A DNA stretch of 64,000 nucleotides from Neobacillus soli NBRC 102451 (GTDB taxonomy: Bacteria; Bacillota; Bacilli; Bacillales; Cytobacillaceae): NCBI RefSeq assembly GCF_001591665.1, contig NZ_BCVI01000052.1:39638-103637 (forward strand). The letters run 5' to 3'. Position numbers and translations under genes: made by a program. Shown here one piece after another: positions 34,146-42,434 of the stretch. How positions within the stretch are numbered: position 1 is the stretch's first letter; the number at the start of each line of letters is the position of its first letter. A model generated the notes under the pieces. That model was not told where the DNA came from and ran no database searches. It was given only the letters and a program-made list of their open reading frames with translations.

Positions 34146-34243
34146 GTCAAACTAAATACCAAAATTTATTTGTTTGTGGACTTTTTTAGAGATTTCTCTA
34201 TTTTCGCCACACAGCTTTCTTATGATAGCTGTGTGGTTTTTTT
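34146..34243 (+). ncRNA. candidate small RNA between promoter and strong terminator
   Basis: From the expected start near 34146 to the terminator is about 98 nt with no open frame and no ribosome site before the terminator. The terminator is strong: CCACACAGCT and AGCTGTGTGG (perfect 10-bp stem, 34207-34236) followed by T7. AGAGA-TTT-CTCT forms a small internal hairpin. The EamA gene starts 61 bp past the terminator, so the alternative is a leader or attenuator for that gene. Fur-repressed sRNAs such as FsrA have this size and layout, but I see no C-rich FsrA-type seed. Confidence 0.5.
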
Positions 34244-34303
34244 GCGTTTAACGGGGCAGATATGCTGAAATACTTTGATTTATTGATTGAAAGGGGTAAT
34301 AAT

Positions 34304-35215
34304 ATGAAAACTTGGCAATACGCATTAATTGTTTTTATCGGGGGATGCTGTTACGGAGCCTTATCGACTTTTGTAAAGCTTGCTTATTCCGCTGGTTTTA
34401 CTGTAACAGAGGTGACAGGGAGCCAATACTTACTTGGGACATTGTTAATCTGGATGGTGGCTCTTTTTTCAAAAAAGAAGAAACTTACCCTTCCTAAAAT
34501 AGGGAAATTACTTTTATCAGGGATTCCGATCGGTTTAACTGGTGTGTTTTACTATCAATCACTGCAAACACTTCATGCCTCACTCGCAATCATCTTTTTA
34601 TTTCAATTTGTCTGGATTGGCTCGTTCTTTGAGTGGATTTTTTATAAAAAGAAACCGACAACTGGTAAGGTTGTTTCGATTGGAATTTTGGTGATTGGCT
34701 CGATTTTTGCAGCCGGCTTAATTGCAGAAAGCAGCGGGGAAATTACCTGGCAGGGAACCGTTTGGGGATTACTTTCCGCTTTAACTTATACTACTTTCAT
34801 TTTTCTTAGCAGCTCCGTGGAAAAAGATATACCACCAGTGCAGAAAAGTGCTTTTCTTTCCACTGGCGGGTTAATTACTGTCTTATTACTGTTTCCGCCC
34901 ACGGATTTATTCCATTTACCTGTTTTAATGGGCGTGGCACCGTATGGTTTGTTTCTTGGTTTATTTGGCGTAGCTTTGCCGCCGCTGTTATTTTCTATCG
35001 GAATGCCGCATATCGGGCCTGGGCTTGGCACCATTTTGACCGCCTCTGAACTTCCGGTTGCTGTGATCTTATCTTCGCTCGTTTTAGCCGAAAACGTGAG
35101 TATATCCCAATGGCTCGGGGTTGCGTTAATATTAGCTGGAATTGTGGCGGGAAATGTAAAGATGTCCAAAGCAAAAATGAAGTCGGTCTCATTGAAAAGT
35201 GAATCTGTATCTTAA
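34304..35215 (+). CDS. EamA/DMT-family transporter
   Basis: The start at 34304 (MKTWQYALIVFIGGCCYGAL) follows AAAGGGGTAATA. The 303-residue protein has ten hydrophobic segments in two EamA repeats; YYQSLQTLHASLAIIFLFQF and PHIGPGLGTILTASELPVAV mark the ends of repeats one and two. DMT proteins of this type are small-metabolite (often amino-acid or purine) exporters or importers. The substrate is unknown. The candidate sRNA or attenuator lies just upstream. Confidence 0.88.
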   Translation: MKTWQYALIVFIGGCCYGALSTFVKLAYSAGFTVTEVTGSQYLLGTLLIWMVALFSKKKKLTLPKIGKLLLSGIPIGLTGVFYYQSLQTLHASLAIIFLFQFVWIGSFFEWIFYKKKPTTGKVVSIGILVIGSIFAAGLIAESSGEITWQGTVWGLLSALTYTTFIFLSSSVEKDIPPVQKSAFLSTGGLITVLLLFPPTDLFHLPVLMGVAPYGLFLGLFGVALPPLLFSIGMPHIGPGLGTILTASELPVAVILSSLVLAENVSISQWLGVALILAGIVAGNVKMSKAKMKSVSLKSESVS

Positions 35216-35650
35216 GATTGGCGGGGACCGTCCGCTTTTTATAAGGCCCACATGAAGATGAAGGACAGATCTCTTTGGCTTCCTCACGGATTTGTCCTTC
35301 ATCATTACCTTCCTCGAAACTTTTAGAATCATTTCTTCATACTTTGTTTCACTTTTCTGCTAATATTAACTTATTAACATCTTTATACTCACCAACTGTT
35401 GGTCAATAATATTCTTGACGCTCGAGTATGATGGACAGTTTTTTCATATAATGAAAAGGACTAGAATTGAATGCAGCGATCCCTGTTTCTTGGATAAAAT
35501 TAGCCTAGGTCTTTCCAATAGTTAAGCCATTTACAAAGGTCCTGTCTTCTTGATTATAATTTGGATTTCCTAAATGATTTCCAATAAAATATTATTGTAT
35601 TTTACAACCGATTTAAAGATGTTCATCAAACAATCATTAGGGGGAATAAA
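35216..35650. other. intergenic stretch with two hairpins
   Basis: GCGG/CCGC followed by TTTTT (35221-35240) probably ends the EamA gene. GATGAAGGACA at 35257-35267 pairs perfectly with TGTCCTTCATC at 35293-35303, a long 11-bp stem with a 25-nt loop but without a clean T run. Nothing coding is recognised up to yuiD; the yuiD promoter should lie near 35590-35640. Confidence 0.45.
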
Positions 35651-36121
35651 ATGTTTTTATCCTATCCCATTTTAGCAGCGCTATTAGGTATGCTAATTGC
35701 CCAATTCGTAAAAATACCTATACACTATATAATTTCAAGAGAATTAAAATGGAATCTGATGTTTAGTACGGGTGGAATGCCCAGTTCACATACAGCAACC
35801 ATTATTTCTTTAACAACAGCGATTGGATTAACTTCAGGAATTCAGTCAAATGAGTTCGCCATTTGTGTGGTGGTTTCCATGATTGTCATGCATGATGCGA
35901 CCGGGGTTCGAAGACATGCAGGCTACCATGCAGAAGTTTTAAATACTTTGTTAGCTAATTTCAATCTTCTCATCGAAACATTAAAGGACCCCAATTTAAA
36001 GAAAACGGAGTCCAGAGAAAAGCTAAAAGAATTATTAGGTCACCAGCCAGCAGAAGTTTTTTTTGGCGCAATAACAGGAATCATAGTTGGCGGTCTAACA
36101 TATCAGTTCTTTCCGTTTTAA
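35651..36121 (+). CDS. yuiD: YuiD-like divergent PAP2 family protein (DUF212)
   Basis: The 156-residue product has three to four membrane segments. The conserved centre is GGMPSSHTATIISLTTAIGL, with PSSH as in PAP2 phosphatases, and VVSMIVMHDATGVRRHAGYH ahead of a cytosolic helical loop. This is the DUF212/YuiD family, thought to be an acid-phosphatase-related membrane protein of unknown substrate. ATTAGGGGGAATAAA precedes the ATG. Its stop overlaps the stop of the convergent RpiR-type gene by 4 bp. Confidence 0.9.
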   Translation: MFLSYPILAALLGMLIAQFVKIPIHYIISRELKWNLMFSTGGMPSSHTATIISLTTAIGLTSGIQSNEFAICVVVSMIVMHDATGVRRHAGYHAEVLNTLLANFNLLIETLKDPNLKKTESREKLKELLGHQPAEVFFGAITGIIVGGLTYQFFPF

Positions 36122-36960
36122 TAAGTATCATATAAGGCCTGCAATGTTTTATCGCGAATTTGAATTCTGTTCTTATAGTCTTTGGCTATGAGCTCGGTAT
36201 AGACTAAATCAAAGAGTAATAAGAGTGGTAAGGATGGAGATATATTCTGTCCCATATGCATATTACTTTTATTCATAACCATTAGGGTTATATCAGCCAT
36301 CCCTGCTAGCTCTGAATCTTTTTCACCAGTAAAAACGAGAACAGATGCACCTTGTTTCTTGGCAATATTAACTGCATTAATGACTTCTTTGGTCTTCCCT
36401 GAAACAGATATGCCAATCACGACACTATCTTCTGTGCTTAATGCTGCATCCATGACCGCTTGATGTGGATCTGTAACGGTCTCTACATTTAAGCCAATTC
36501 GAAAAAACTTCGATTTAAATTCCTGTGCAGCAATTCCTGAGTTGCCAATTCCATAAACATGAACTTTTCTAGCCTTAGTGAGAAGGGCTACTGCTTGCTG
36601 AATATCATAATAAGTGACTTTTTGGAAGGTCTTGTCGATAATATTGAGATGGTTTTGATATAATTTCGCAAAATAATCGATTTGCTTAATATCAGTGGTC
36701 GTGGTTGGTTTGTTTCTAAGGTCAACATACCGTTTCAATTCGTGCCTGAATTCATTAAACCCTGAAAAGGAAATTTTTTGGCAAAAACGTGTGATCGTGG
36801 CTGGAGAAATATGGAGCTTTCCAGCAATTTGACTAATTGACAATTGGCTAATTTCCTCTGGATGTTCAATGATATAATTTGCTATTTCCTCCTCTGTATT
36901 TGTTAACTTGTCCATACTGCACTCAATTCCGTGTATGAGATTTTCTCCAAGGTATTCCAT
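36118..36960 (-). CDS. MurR/RpiR-family transcriptional regulator
   Basis: The start at 36960 (MEYLGENLIHGIECSMDKLT) follows AAAGGAGATT. The 280-residue product has an RpiR helix-turn-helix (SISQIAGKLHISPATITRFC) and a C-terminal SIS sugar-phosphate-binding domain (ARKVHVYGIGNSGIAAQEFK, SVVIGISVSGKTKEVINAVN). It is the last gene of the EIIA-EIIBC-NanE cluster, 177 bp after nanE. It probably senses an amino-sugar phosphate such as ManNAc-6-P or GlcNAc-6-P and controls the cluster. Confidence 0.9.
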   Translation of the reverse strand: MEYLGENLIHGIECSMDKLTNTEEEIANYIIEHPEEISQLSISQIAGKLHISPATITRFCQKISFSGFNEFRHELKRYVDLRNKPTTTTDIKQIDYFAKLYQNHLNIIDKTFQKVTYYDIQQAVALLTKARKVHVYGIGNSGIAAQEFKSKFFRIGLNVETVTDPHQAVMDAALSTEDSVVIGISVSGKTKEVINAVNIAKKQGASVLVFTGEKDSELAGMADITLMVMNKSNMHMGQNISPSLPLLLLFDLVYTELIAKDYKNRIQIRDKTLQALYDTY

Positions 36961-37137
36961 ATAATCTCCTTTATTAGGATATTTTCTAAACTCACTCATA
37001 GTTAGGATAACCATTTTCGACAATAACATTTTATAGGCATATAAAACAGCTTCATAACAAAAATGACTCAAACATCATGCTGAGTCATTTTGATTATAAA
37101 GCCTTTTAATTGATTCGTTATGTTCGTTACAAATGAA

Positions 37138-37830
37138 TTACTTTTGCAATGCATCAACAAATCTTTTCGTGATTTGCTGTGGTCTTGTAATGGCTCCACC
37201 TACAACTACCGCATGTACATTACTTTCTACCAATGAACGGGCGATTTCTGGCGTAGAGACATTTCCTTCGGCAATCACCTTTGCATTCTTCACTTGTTTT
37301 ATCATCTCTTTAATAACTTTATACTCGTTATGATCAATCTTCAATCCTCTTGTATCCTCCGTGTAACCATACAAAGTTGGTGCGATAATATCAAACCCAA
37401 GATTGTCAGCATAAATCGCTTCCTCAACAGAGGATACATCTGCCATCAAAAGTACATGCGGATATTTTTCTTTTATCTTTTTAAAAAATTGCTCTAATGT
37501 GCTGCCGTCAGGTCTAATACGAGCGGTTGCATCTGTCGCAATAATGTCTGCGCCTGTTTCCATTAAGGCATCGATTTCTTTCATGGTTGGAGTGATAAAA
37601 ACAGGCTGTTCTCCGTATACTTGCTTGATAATCCCAATAACAGGAAGCTTAACTTGTTTTTTGATCTCCAAAATATCAGAAACAGAGTTTGCACGGATCC
37701 CAACTGCCCCTCCTTCCTTAGCGGCTACTGCCATACGTCCCATAATGAATGAGCTGTGTAATGGTTCACCCTCTAATGCCTGACAAGAAACGATTAATCC
37801 TTTATAGATTTGATCTAATACTGGTTGCAT
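37138..37830 (-). CDS. nanE: N-acetylmannosamine-6-phosphate 2-epimerase NanE
   Basis: The 230-residue TIM-barrel enzyme has [30 protein letters not shown] (catalytic Lys), [37 protein letters not shown] and [17 protein letters not shown]. It converts ManNAc-6-P to GlcNAc-6-P in sialic-acid and ManNAc catabolism. It follows the EIIBC gene by 33 bp in one operon, so the PTS probably imports an amino sugar that enters through this enzyme. No nagA, nagB or sialate lyase is in the window. Confidence 0.92.
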   Translation of the reverse strand: MQPVLDQIYKGLIVSCQALEGEPLHSSFIMGRMAVAAKEGGAVGIRANSVSDILEIKKQVKLPVIGIIKQVYGEQPVFITPTMKEIDALMETGADIIATDATARIRPDGSTLEQFFKKIKEKYPHVLLMADVSSVEEAIYADNLGFDIIAPTLYGYTEDTRGLKIDHNEYKVIKEMIKQVKNAKVIAEGNVSTPEIARSLVESNVHAVVVGGAITRPQQITKRFVDALQK

Positions 37831-37863
37831 TCAATACACGTCCTTGTAGAAAAAGTTCATTTC

Positions 37864-39402
37864 TCAATGACCCAAGTACTCTTCAACTTCATTTTTTACA
37901 ATTGTAACCTGTGGGCCGTAAATAATTTGTACACCATTTCCTTTTTTAACAATCCCTTTTGAACCTGTTTGTTTAATAATGTCCTCATTAAATAATGCTT
38001 CATCCTTGACTGTGACACGTAAACGAGTAGCACAGCAATCCACTATATCAATATTTTGTGATCCGCCTAAACCTTCAACAATGGTTTTAGCACGGTCAGT
38101 AACTGCTACTTGATTAACAGAAACACCTTTTTCATCATCCTCACGACCAAGAACTTTAAGATTCTTTTTCCTGATTAGAAATTTAAATGTAAAATAATAT
38201 AAGAAGAACCATGGAATTCCGACAAACAATACATAAATCCAGTTTGTTTTAGCCTCACCTTGAAGAATACCAAATAGCGTGAAATCAATAAATCCTCCGG
38301 AGAAGGTTTGTCCAACTGTGATATTAAAGATATCAGCCATCATAAAAGCTAATCCATCAAATACAGCATGGACCACATAGAGAATTGGAGCGACAAATAA
38401 AAAGCTGAATTCAAGCGGTTCCGTTATTCCTGTTAAGAAAGAAGTTAAGGCAGCAGATAGAAGAATCCCTGCGACTAGTTTTTTATTTTTGGGCTTAGCA
38501 CAATGATAAATAGCTAGTGCTGCTCCTGGCAGACCAAACATCATGGTAATAAACCTACCAGACATAAACCTGGAAACTCCCTCGTAATAATGTTTTGTAC
38601 CCGGATCCGCCAATTGCGCAAAAAAGATGTTTTGGGTACCGCTTACAAGTTTCCCGCCAATCTCCATTGTGCCACCTAAAGCCGTTTGCCAGAATGGTAA
38701 ATAGAAAATATGATGTAGGCCTAAGGGTCCAAGCATCCGTAAGACAAAGCCATAGATTAATGTACCGATTACACCTGTATTGTTAACCAATGTTCCTAAT
38801 TGGTTAATGAAATGTTGGACAAAAGGCCAAACAACAAATAGAACGGCCCCTGCAAAGATTGCTGTAAAGGATACAACAATTGGAATAAATCTTGAGCCCC
38901 CGAAAAAGCCTAACACTTGTGGAAGCTGAATTTTATTATATTTATTGTGTAATAGGGCTGCGATAATCCCAATGATAATCCCGCCAAACACACCTGTTTC
39001 CAACGTTTGGATACCAACAGCCATTCCTTGACCTGCTCCAGCTAAATTATCCTTAGCAATTTTCCCAGTAATTGAGAGCAGGGCATTTATCGTACTATTC
39101 ATAACAAAATATCCAATCATTGCTGCCAATCCAGCTGTTCCTTTATCTGAACGAGCTAAACCAACTGCGACACCGACAGCAAAAATAATCGGTAGGTTCC
39201 CAAAAACAATACTTCCTGCCGAACTCATAATCGTAAATATCGCTTGAAGCCATGTAATATCTAAAAATGGATACGCTAACACTGTATTTGGGTTTGATAG
39301 CGCACCACCTATACCTAGTAGTAAACCTGCAGCTGGTAAGACAGCTATTGGAAGCATAAACGACTTACCAAATTGCTGGGCTATTTCAAAAAACTTTTTC
39401 AT
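37864..39402 (-). CDS. PTS sugar transporter EIIBC (glucose/GlcNAc superfamily)
   Basis: The 512-residue protein has an EIIC domain of about 10 spans (residues 1-410; GITEPLEFSFLFVAPILYVVH with the Glu of the conserved GITEP loop) and a C-terminal EIIB domain with phospho-Cys in DIVDCCATRLRVTV near residue 450. It imports and phosphorylates a sugar using the EIIA encoded upstream. Neighbours NanE and an RpiR regulator point to ManNAc, MurNAc or GlcNAc rather than glucose. The ATG follows AGGAGGTAGAAGCG. A 160-bp gap separates it from EIIA; no clear control element was found there. Confidence 0.9.
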   Translation of the reverse strand: MKKFFEIAQQFGKSFMLPIAVLPAAGLLLGIGGALSNPNTVLAYPFLDITWLQAIFTIMSSAGSIVFGNLPIIFAVGVAVGLARSDKGTAGLAAMIGYFVMNSTINALLSITGKIAKDNLAGAGQGMAVGIQTLETGVFGGIIIGIIAALLHNKYNKIQLPQVLGFFGGSRFIPIVVSFTAIFAGAVLFVVWPFVQHFINQLGTLVNNTGVIGTLIYGFVLRMLGPLGLHHIFYLPFWQTALGGTMEIGGKLVSGTQNIFFAQLADPGTKHYYEGVSRFMSGRFITMMFGLPGAALAIYHCAKPKNKKLVAGILLSAALTSFLTGITEPLEFSFLFVAPILYVVHAVFDGLAFMMADIFNITVGQTFSGGFIDFTLFGILQGEAKTNWIYVLFVGIPWFFLYYFTFKFLIRKKNLKVLGREDDEKGVSVNQVAVTDRAKTIVEGLGGSQNIDIVDCCATRLRVTVKDEALFNEDIIKQTGSKGIVKKGNGVQIIYGPQVTIVKNEVEEYLGH

Positions 39403-39561
39403 CGCTTCTACCTCCTTTTTTCATATCTTAAATATATATTAAAAAAAGACACATTCAATATAGATGAATGCGCTTTTAAGGCTTTTCGTATCTGCAGACT
39501 ATTTAGTGAAAAGATTTTCATAAAAAGATCGGATTATTATTTGTAATCCTCTTACTCGATA

Positions 39562-40056
39562 TTATTGAATGGATATTATACCGCTTTCTCCTAGCGTTAT
39601 TTTCCCTTTTTTTTTCAAGGTTATACTTTTTGCATTTGTAAATATTACTGGTGTGACAGACGAAGCGGCAGCTTTTTTAATATACTCAAGATCAAACCTC
39701 AATAGCTCTTTTCCTTTTGTAACTTTCTTTCCTTCTTCCACGAGAACAGTAAAACCTTCACCTTTTAAATTGACGGTTTCCAAGCCCACATGGATGAGAA
39801 TTTCAAATCCTTTTTTTGATTTAATTCCAATCGCATGCTTAGTTGGGAAGACATTCATGATTTCGCCATCGACCGGCGAAACGACTAACCCATTTTCCGG
39901 AATAATTGCAAAGCCATCACCCATCATTTTCTCCGAGAATACTGGGTCTTCAACTTCTGTGATAGGAATGATCTCTCCTTCAATTGGCATAATAAATTCT
40001 TGCTCATTTATTTCCTTTGAATTATTTTTTTCTTTTCCTTTTAAAAAACCAAACAT
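39562..40056 (-). CDS. PTS EIIA (glucose-type, Crr-like)
   Basis: The start at 40056 (MFGFLKGKEKNNSKEI) follows AAAGGAGAGATTTAAA. The 164-residue protein has MMGDGFAIIPENGLVVSPVD, FPTKHAIGIKSKKGFEILIH and VGLETVNLKGEGFTV. The two active-site histidines of EIIA-Glc are present (TKHAIG and ILIHVG). It passes phosphate from HPr to the EIIB domain of the next gene. It is the first gene of the operon, with a DasR/NagR-like operator about 75 bp upstream. Confidence 0.92.
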   Translation of the reverse strand: MFGFLKGKEKNNSKEINEQEFIMPIEGEIIPITEVEDPVFSEKMMGDGFAIIPENGLVVSPVDGEIMNVFPTKHAIGIKSKKGFEILIHVGLETVNLKGEGFTVLVEEGKKVTKGKELLRFDLEYIKKAAASSVTPVIFTNAKSITLKKKGKITLGESGIISIQ

Positions 40057-40127
40057 TTTAAATCTCTCCTTTTTGATAATTGTTACTTTGCTCTTAATAG
40101 GAAAAAATATTAGCACTTTATAGGTAC

Positions 40128-40143
40128 AGTTGTCTATACCAAA
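40128..40143 (-). promoter_or_regulatory. DasR/NagR(YvoA)-like operator before the PTS operon
   Basis: On the minus strand the site reads TTTGGTATAGACAACT. The GntR/HutC-type dre consensus is about TGGTCTAGACCA; TGGTATAGACAACT agrees at most positions. Such sites control GlcNAc and related PTS genes in Firmicutes and Streptomyces. It would overlap the promoter of the EIIA gene. Confidence 0.55.
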
Positions 40144-40513
40144 TATTCCTTGTGAAATTACTTAACAACTCTCTAACGTAACAAAAGTGCGCAGCGCTAG
40201 TAATTGTACGATTGAATTTCAATCCACATCCCAGGAAATTTAATTAATGATTAACATCTACGACATATTTTTTTAACAATATAGCGTTATGATACATATT
40301 AGAGGGGATAGCACGCGTGGCTATCATGGTATTTGGCGAAGGCGGAGCCAGTACTGGAAGAAGAGCACCCAACAAATGGATGCTTCCTTGAATGTCTATA
40401 AATCATTAAATATAATAAGCCGATTCCAGACTATTTGTTCCTTAACCTACTGCATGAAAACAGAGCATGGCCCCTATGATGATTGAATCAAGGGGCTTTG
40501 TAATGTTTGAAAA
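40144..40513. other. intergenic stretch with a decayed coding scrap
   Basis: No intact gene. On the plus strand near 40317-40396 one frame reads HAWLSWYLAKAEPVLEEEHP, another MVFGEGGASTGRRAPNKWML; I identify neither. GGCCCCT and AGGGGC (about 40468-40490) form a short stem followed by TTTG that may end the epimerase transcript on the minus strand poorly or a lost plus-strand gene. Confidence 0.3.
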
Positions 40514-41401
40514 TCAGATAATATCAAAATCCAGTGCATAGTGCTGAATTAATTCTTCCAATAATTGTTTTAATGGTGTAAATTTGTACCCTAGTACGTT
40601 CGCACGGCTAGTATCGACCGACCACGAACCGGGCAAATTGTAGGGCGATGGATCTCCACTTAATTGTAAATTGGCTTTTATTTCAGTAAGCCCTTCGATT
40701 AACGTCACTAATTCTCTTAAACTAATATCATCACTTGAGCCGGGGTTAATCGCTCCCTGAAAATCGGACTTGGCCACCCCTAATAAAAACTTAGCGGCTT
40801 CTTCCGAATCTATAAAGCTATATCTAAAGTCAGGATTCTCAATGAACATCGCTTTCCCATTTTCCACATGATCCACATGGAATTTTAAGCGATTGGTATA
40901 ATCATCTTTCCCGACAATAATCGGAAAGCGGACGGCCACAACGGGAACCTTTGCCTTCTGAAACAGCATCGCTTCAGCAGCTCGCTTTGCTTCCTGGTAG
41001 CCAACATAACCGGTGTACTCGCCCCTGTTTTTTAACATTGGTTTATAGTCTAGGGCATTAAAGTTATCTTCCTTGTGATTTGTACCGAAATCATAGACAG
41101 CCTGACTGGAGGTAAACACATATTTCTGGATTTTCCCATCTAAAGCCTTCAGGGTGTCAAAGGCTTCTTGCGAAGAATAGCAGGTTTGATCAAAAACCAC
41201 ATCCCATTTCTTATCTTGAAAGGCCTGTTGTAAGGAATTAGCATCCTCACGACTTATTTTCAATCTTGACACCTGATCACCAAAGGAATCGGGAGTTTTC
41301 CCCCTTGTCGCGATGGTCACTTCCATCCCTTCATTTAATAGTAATTGGACTAACCTTTTGCCAACAAACTGTGTTCCACCAAGAATTAACGCAGATTTCA
41401 T
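40514..41401 (-). CDS. NAD-dependent epimerase/dehydratase family protein
   Basis: The start at 41401 (MKSALILGGTQFVGKRLVQL) follows GGGAGGAAATGTTTC; the upstream open frame is repeat array. The 295-residue product has a GGTxFVG variant of the extended-SDR Rossmann motif, YVFTSSQAVYDF, and YQEAKRAAEAML (YxxxK catalytic pair) near residue 140. The GGTQFVGKRL start is the CSP41/isoflavone-reductase-like subgroup often annotated as reductase. The substrate is unknown. Confidence 0.85.
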   Translation of the reverse strand: MKSALILGGTQFVGKRLVQLLLNEGMEVTIATRGKTPDSFGDQVSRLKISREDANSLQQAFQDKKWDVVFDQTCYSSQEAFDTLKALDGKIQKYVFTSSQAVYDFGTNHKEDNFNALDYKPMLKNRGEYTGYVGYQEAKRAAEAMLFQKAKVPVVAVRFPIIVGKDDYTNRLKFHVDHVENGKAMFIENPDFRYSFIDSEEAAKFLLGVAKSDFQGAINPGSSDDISLRELVTLIEGLTEIKANLQLSGDPSPYNLPGSWSVDTSRANVLGYKFTPLKQLLEELIQHYALDFDII

Positions 41402-41466
41402 GAAACATTTCCTCCCAATATCTTTATTTTTGTAATTGGTCAGTATTCGATGACCCAGCCTTATAG

Positions 41467-41592
41467 ATTTGCCGATTGAACCTGTAGATTCGCTCATTGA
41501 ACCTTAAAATTCGCCCATTGAATCCGCCAATTCGCTCATTAGACCCTAGAATTCGCCCATTGGAGCCCTATATTCGCCCATTGAATGTTTGA
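41467..41592. repeat. six-unit tandem repeat of exactly 21 bp
   Basis: Units begin with ATTYGCYCATTGAACC-like sequence at 41467, 41488, 41509, 41530, 41551 and 41572, so the period is 21 bp without drift even though units differ by several bases. The array fills the gap between vanZ-like and epimerase genes. On either strand it is partly open but not convincingly coding. Confidence 0.85.
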
Positions 41593-41611
41593 GGTCGTTA
41601 ATAGAAAATGA

Positions 41612-42226
41612 TTAGGCTTCCAAATCTTTAACCTTCACCACTTTTTGAATCAAAGGATACAAAAAGTAGCCAATCCATACCCCGAGCAGATTTAAGATGA
41701 AATCATCAATATCTGCACTGCCACGCCTTGTAAGGTGCTGTGTCGTCTCGATTAGGAGAATGACAACAGCCGGTACGAACAATAACGGACCCCTCGATGA
41801 ATTTTTATTAAGCAGTAAAGTCACCACACCAAATGGCACAAAAAGAAGGATATTCGCTGCTAAATTATAAAATGCGATAAGAAAATTCCCATTTCCTGAA
41901 AGGAAGCCAAGGATTGTTTTAAATGGGATGTAATTAATTTTACTATACTCTTGGTTTGCCGGGCGAAAAAATAGGAGAATCAATAAACCTGCACTATATA
42001 TGCCCGAGACAATTTTTATCATAGCTTTGGAGATTTGTATGGTTTCTTTCTGCGCAAAATAAACGAAAAAAAACACAAAAATGGTGACACACATCCACAC
42101 CACTACCAGAACAATAGGGTGAAGATAGGATAAAAGCCGTAACCAGACCGGCAAACAAATAACAAAAAGAATCTGAGATAAACCTAACGATAGCCAGAAT
42201 GCACTGTTTTTCATTTTAATTACCAT
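41612..42226 (-). CDS. VanZ family membrane protein
   Basis: The 204-residue product has six hydrophobic segments. The VanZ signature is near the end: VILLIETTQHLTRRGSADID, DFILNLLGVWIGYFLYPLI. VanZ gives low-level teicoplanin resistance by an unknown route, and many Bacillus paralogues have no known role. The start ATG at 42226 follows GAGG at 8 nt; ATG 42214 (MKNSAFW) is possible. The tail KVVKVKDLEA is basic. It precedes the 21-bp repeat array. Confidence 0.88.
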   Translation of the reverse strand: MVIKMKNSAFWLSLGLSQILFVICLPVWLRLLSYLHPIVLVVVWMCVTIFVFFFVYFAQKETIQISKAMIKIVSGIYSAGLLILLFFRPANQEYSKINYIPFKTILGFLSGNGNFLIAFYNLAANILLFVPFGVVTLLLNKNSSRGPLLFVPAVVILLIETTQHLTRRGSADIDDFILNLLGVWIGYFLYPLIQKVVKVKDLEA

Positions 42227-42389
42227 TCATTAATCCTCATTCCCTCAATTTCAAGCAGACCCAAGAATTTATATCCCTTATTTACTTTATTGGAATGATT
42301 GAACATGATCAAAAACATATGGCGCAAATTGATTCATTTATTAACAAAAATCAAAAAGCGCAGGGGATTAGTACCAGTTATGAAATAAC

Positions 42390-42422
42390 AAAAATGGCTA
42401 CGAATCAAGCCATTTTTGTTTT
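42390..42422. terminator. terminator between vanZ-like and aadK-like genes
   Basis: AAAATGGCT and AGCCATTTT pair around an 8-nt loop, with A-rich sequence on one side and T-rich on the other. It ends the minus-strand adenylyltransferase gene. Confidence 0.75.
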
Positions 42423-42434
42423 TTTGGTATTCTG

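Noticed and set aside
39569..40123. 184-codon plus-strand frame opposite the EIIA gene
   Set aside because: It is antisense to a clear EIIA with active-site histidines; its Ser/Pro/Phe-rich product is typical shadow coding.
40289..40486. 65-codon plus-strand frame in the gap before the epimerase
   Set aside because: There is no ribosome site; other frames in the same place look equally coding-like, so it is at best a degenerate scrap.
41467..41592. CRISPR array
   Set aside because: The 21-bp period leaves no spacers; units are contiguous and degenerate, and no cas genes are present.
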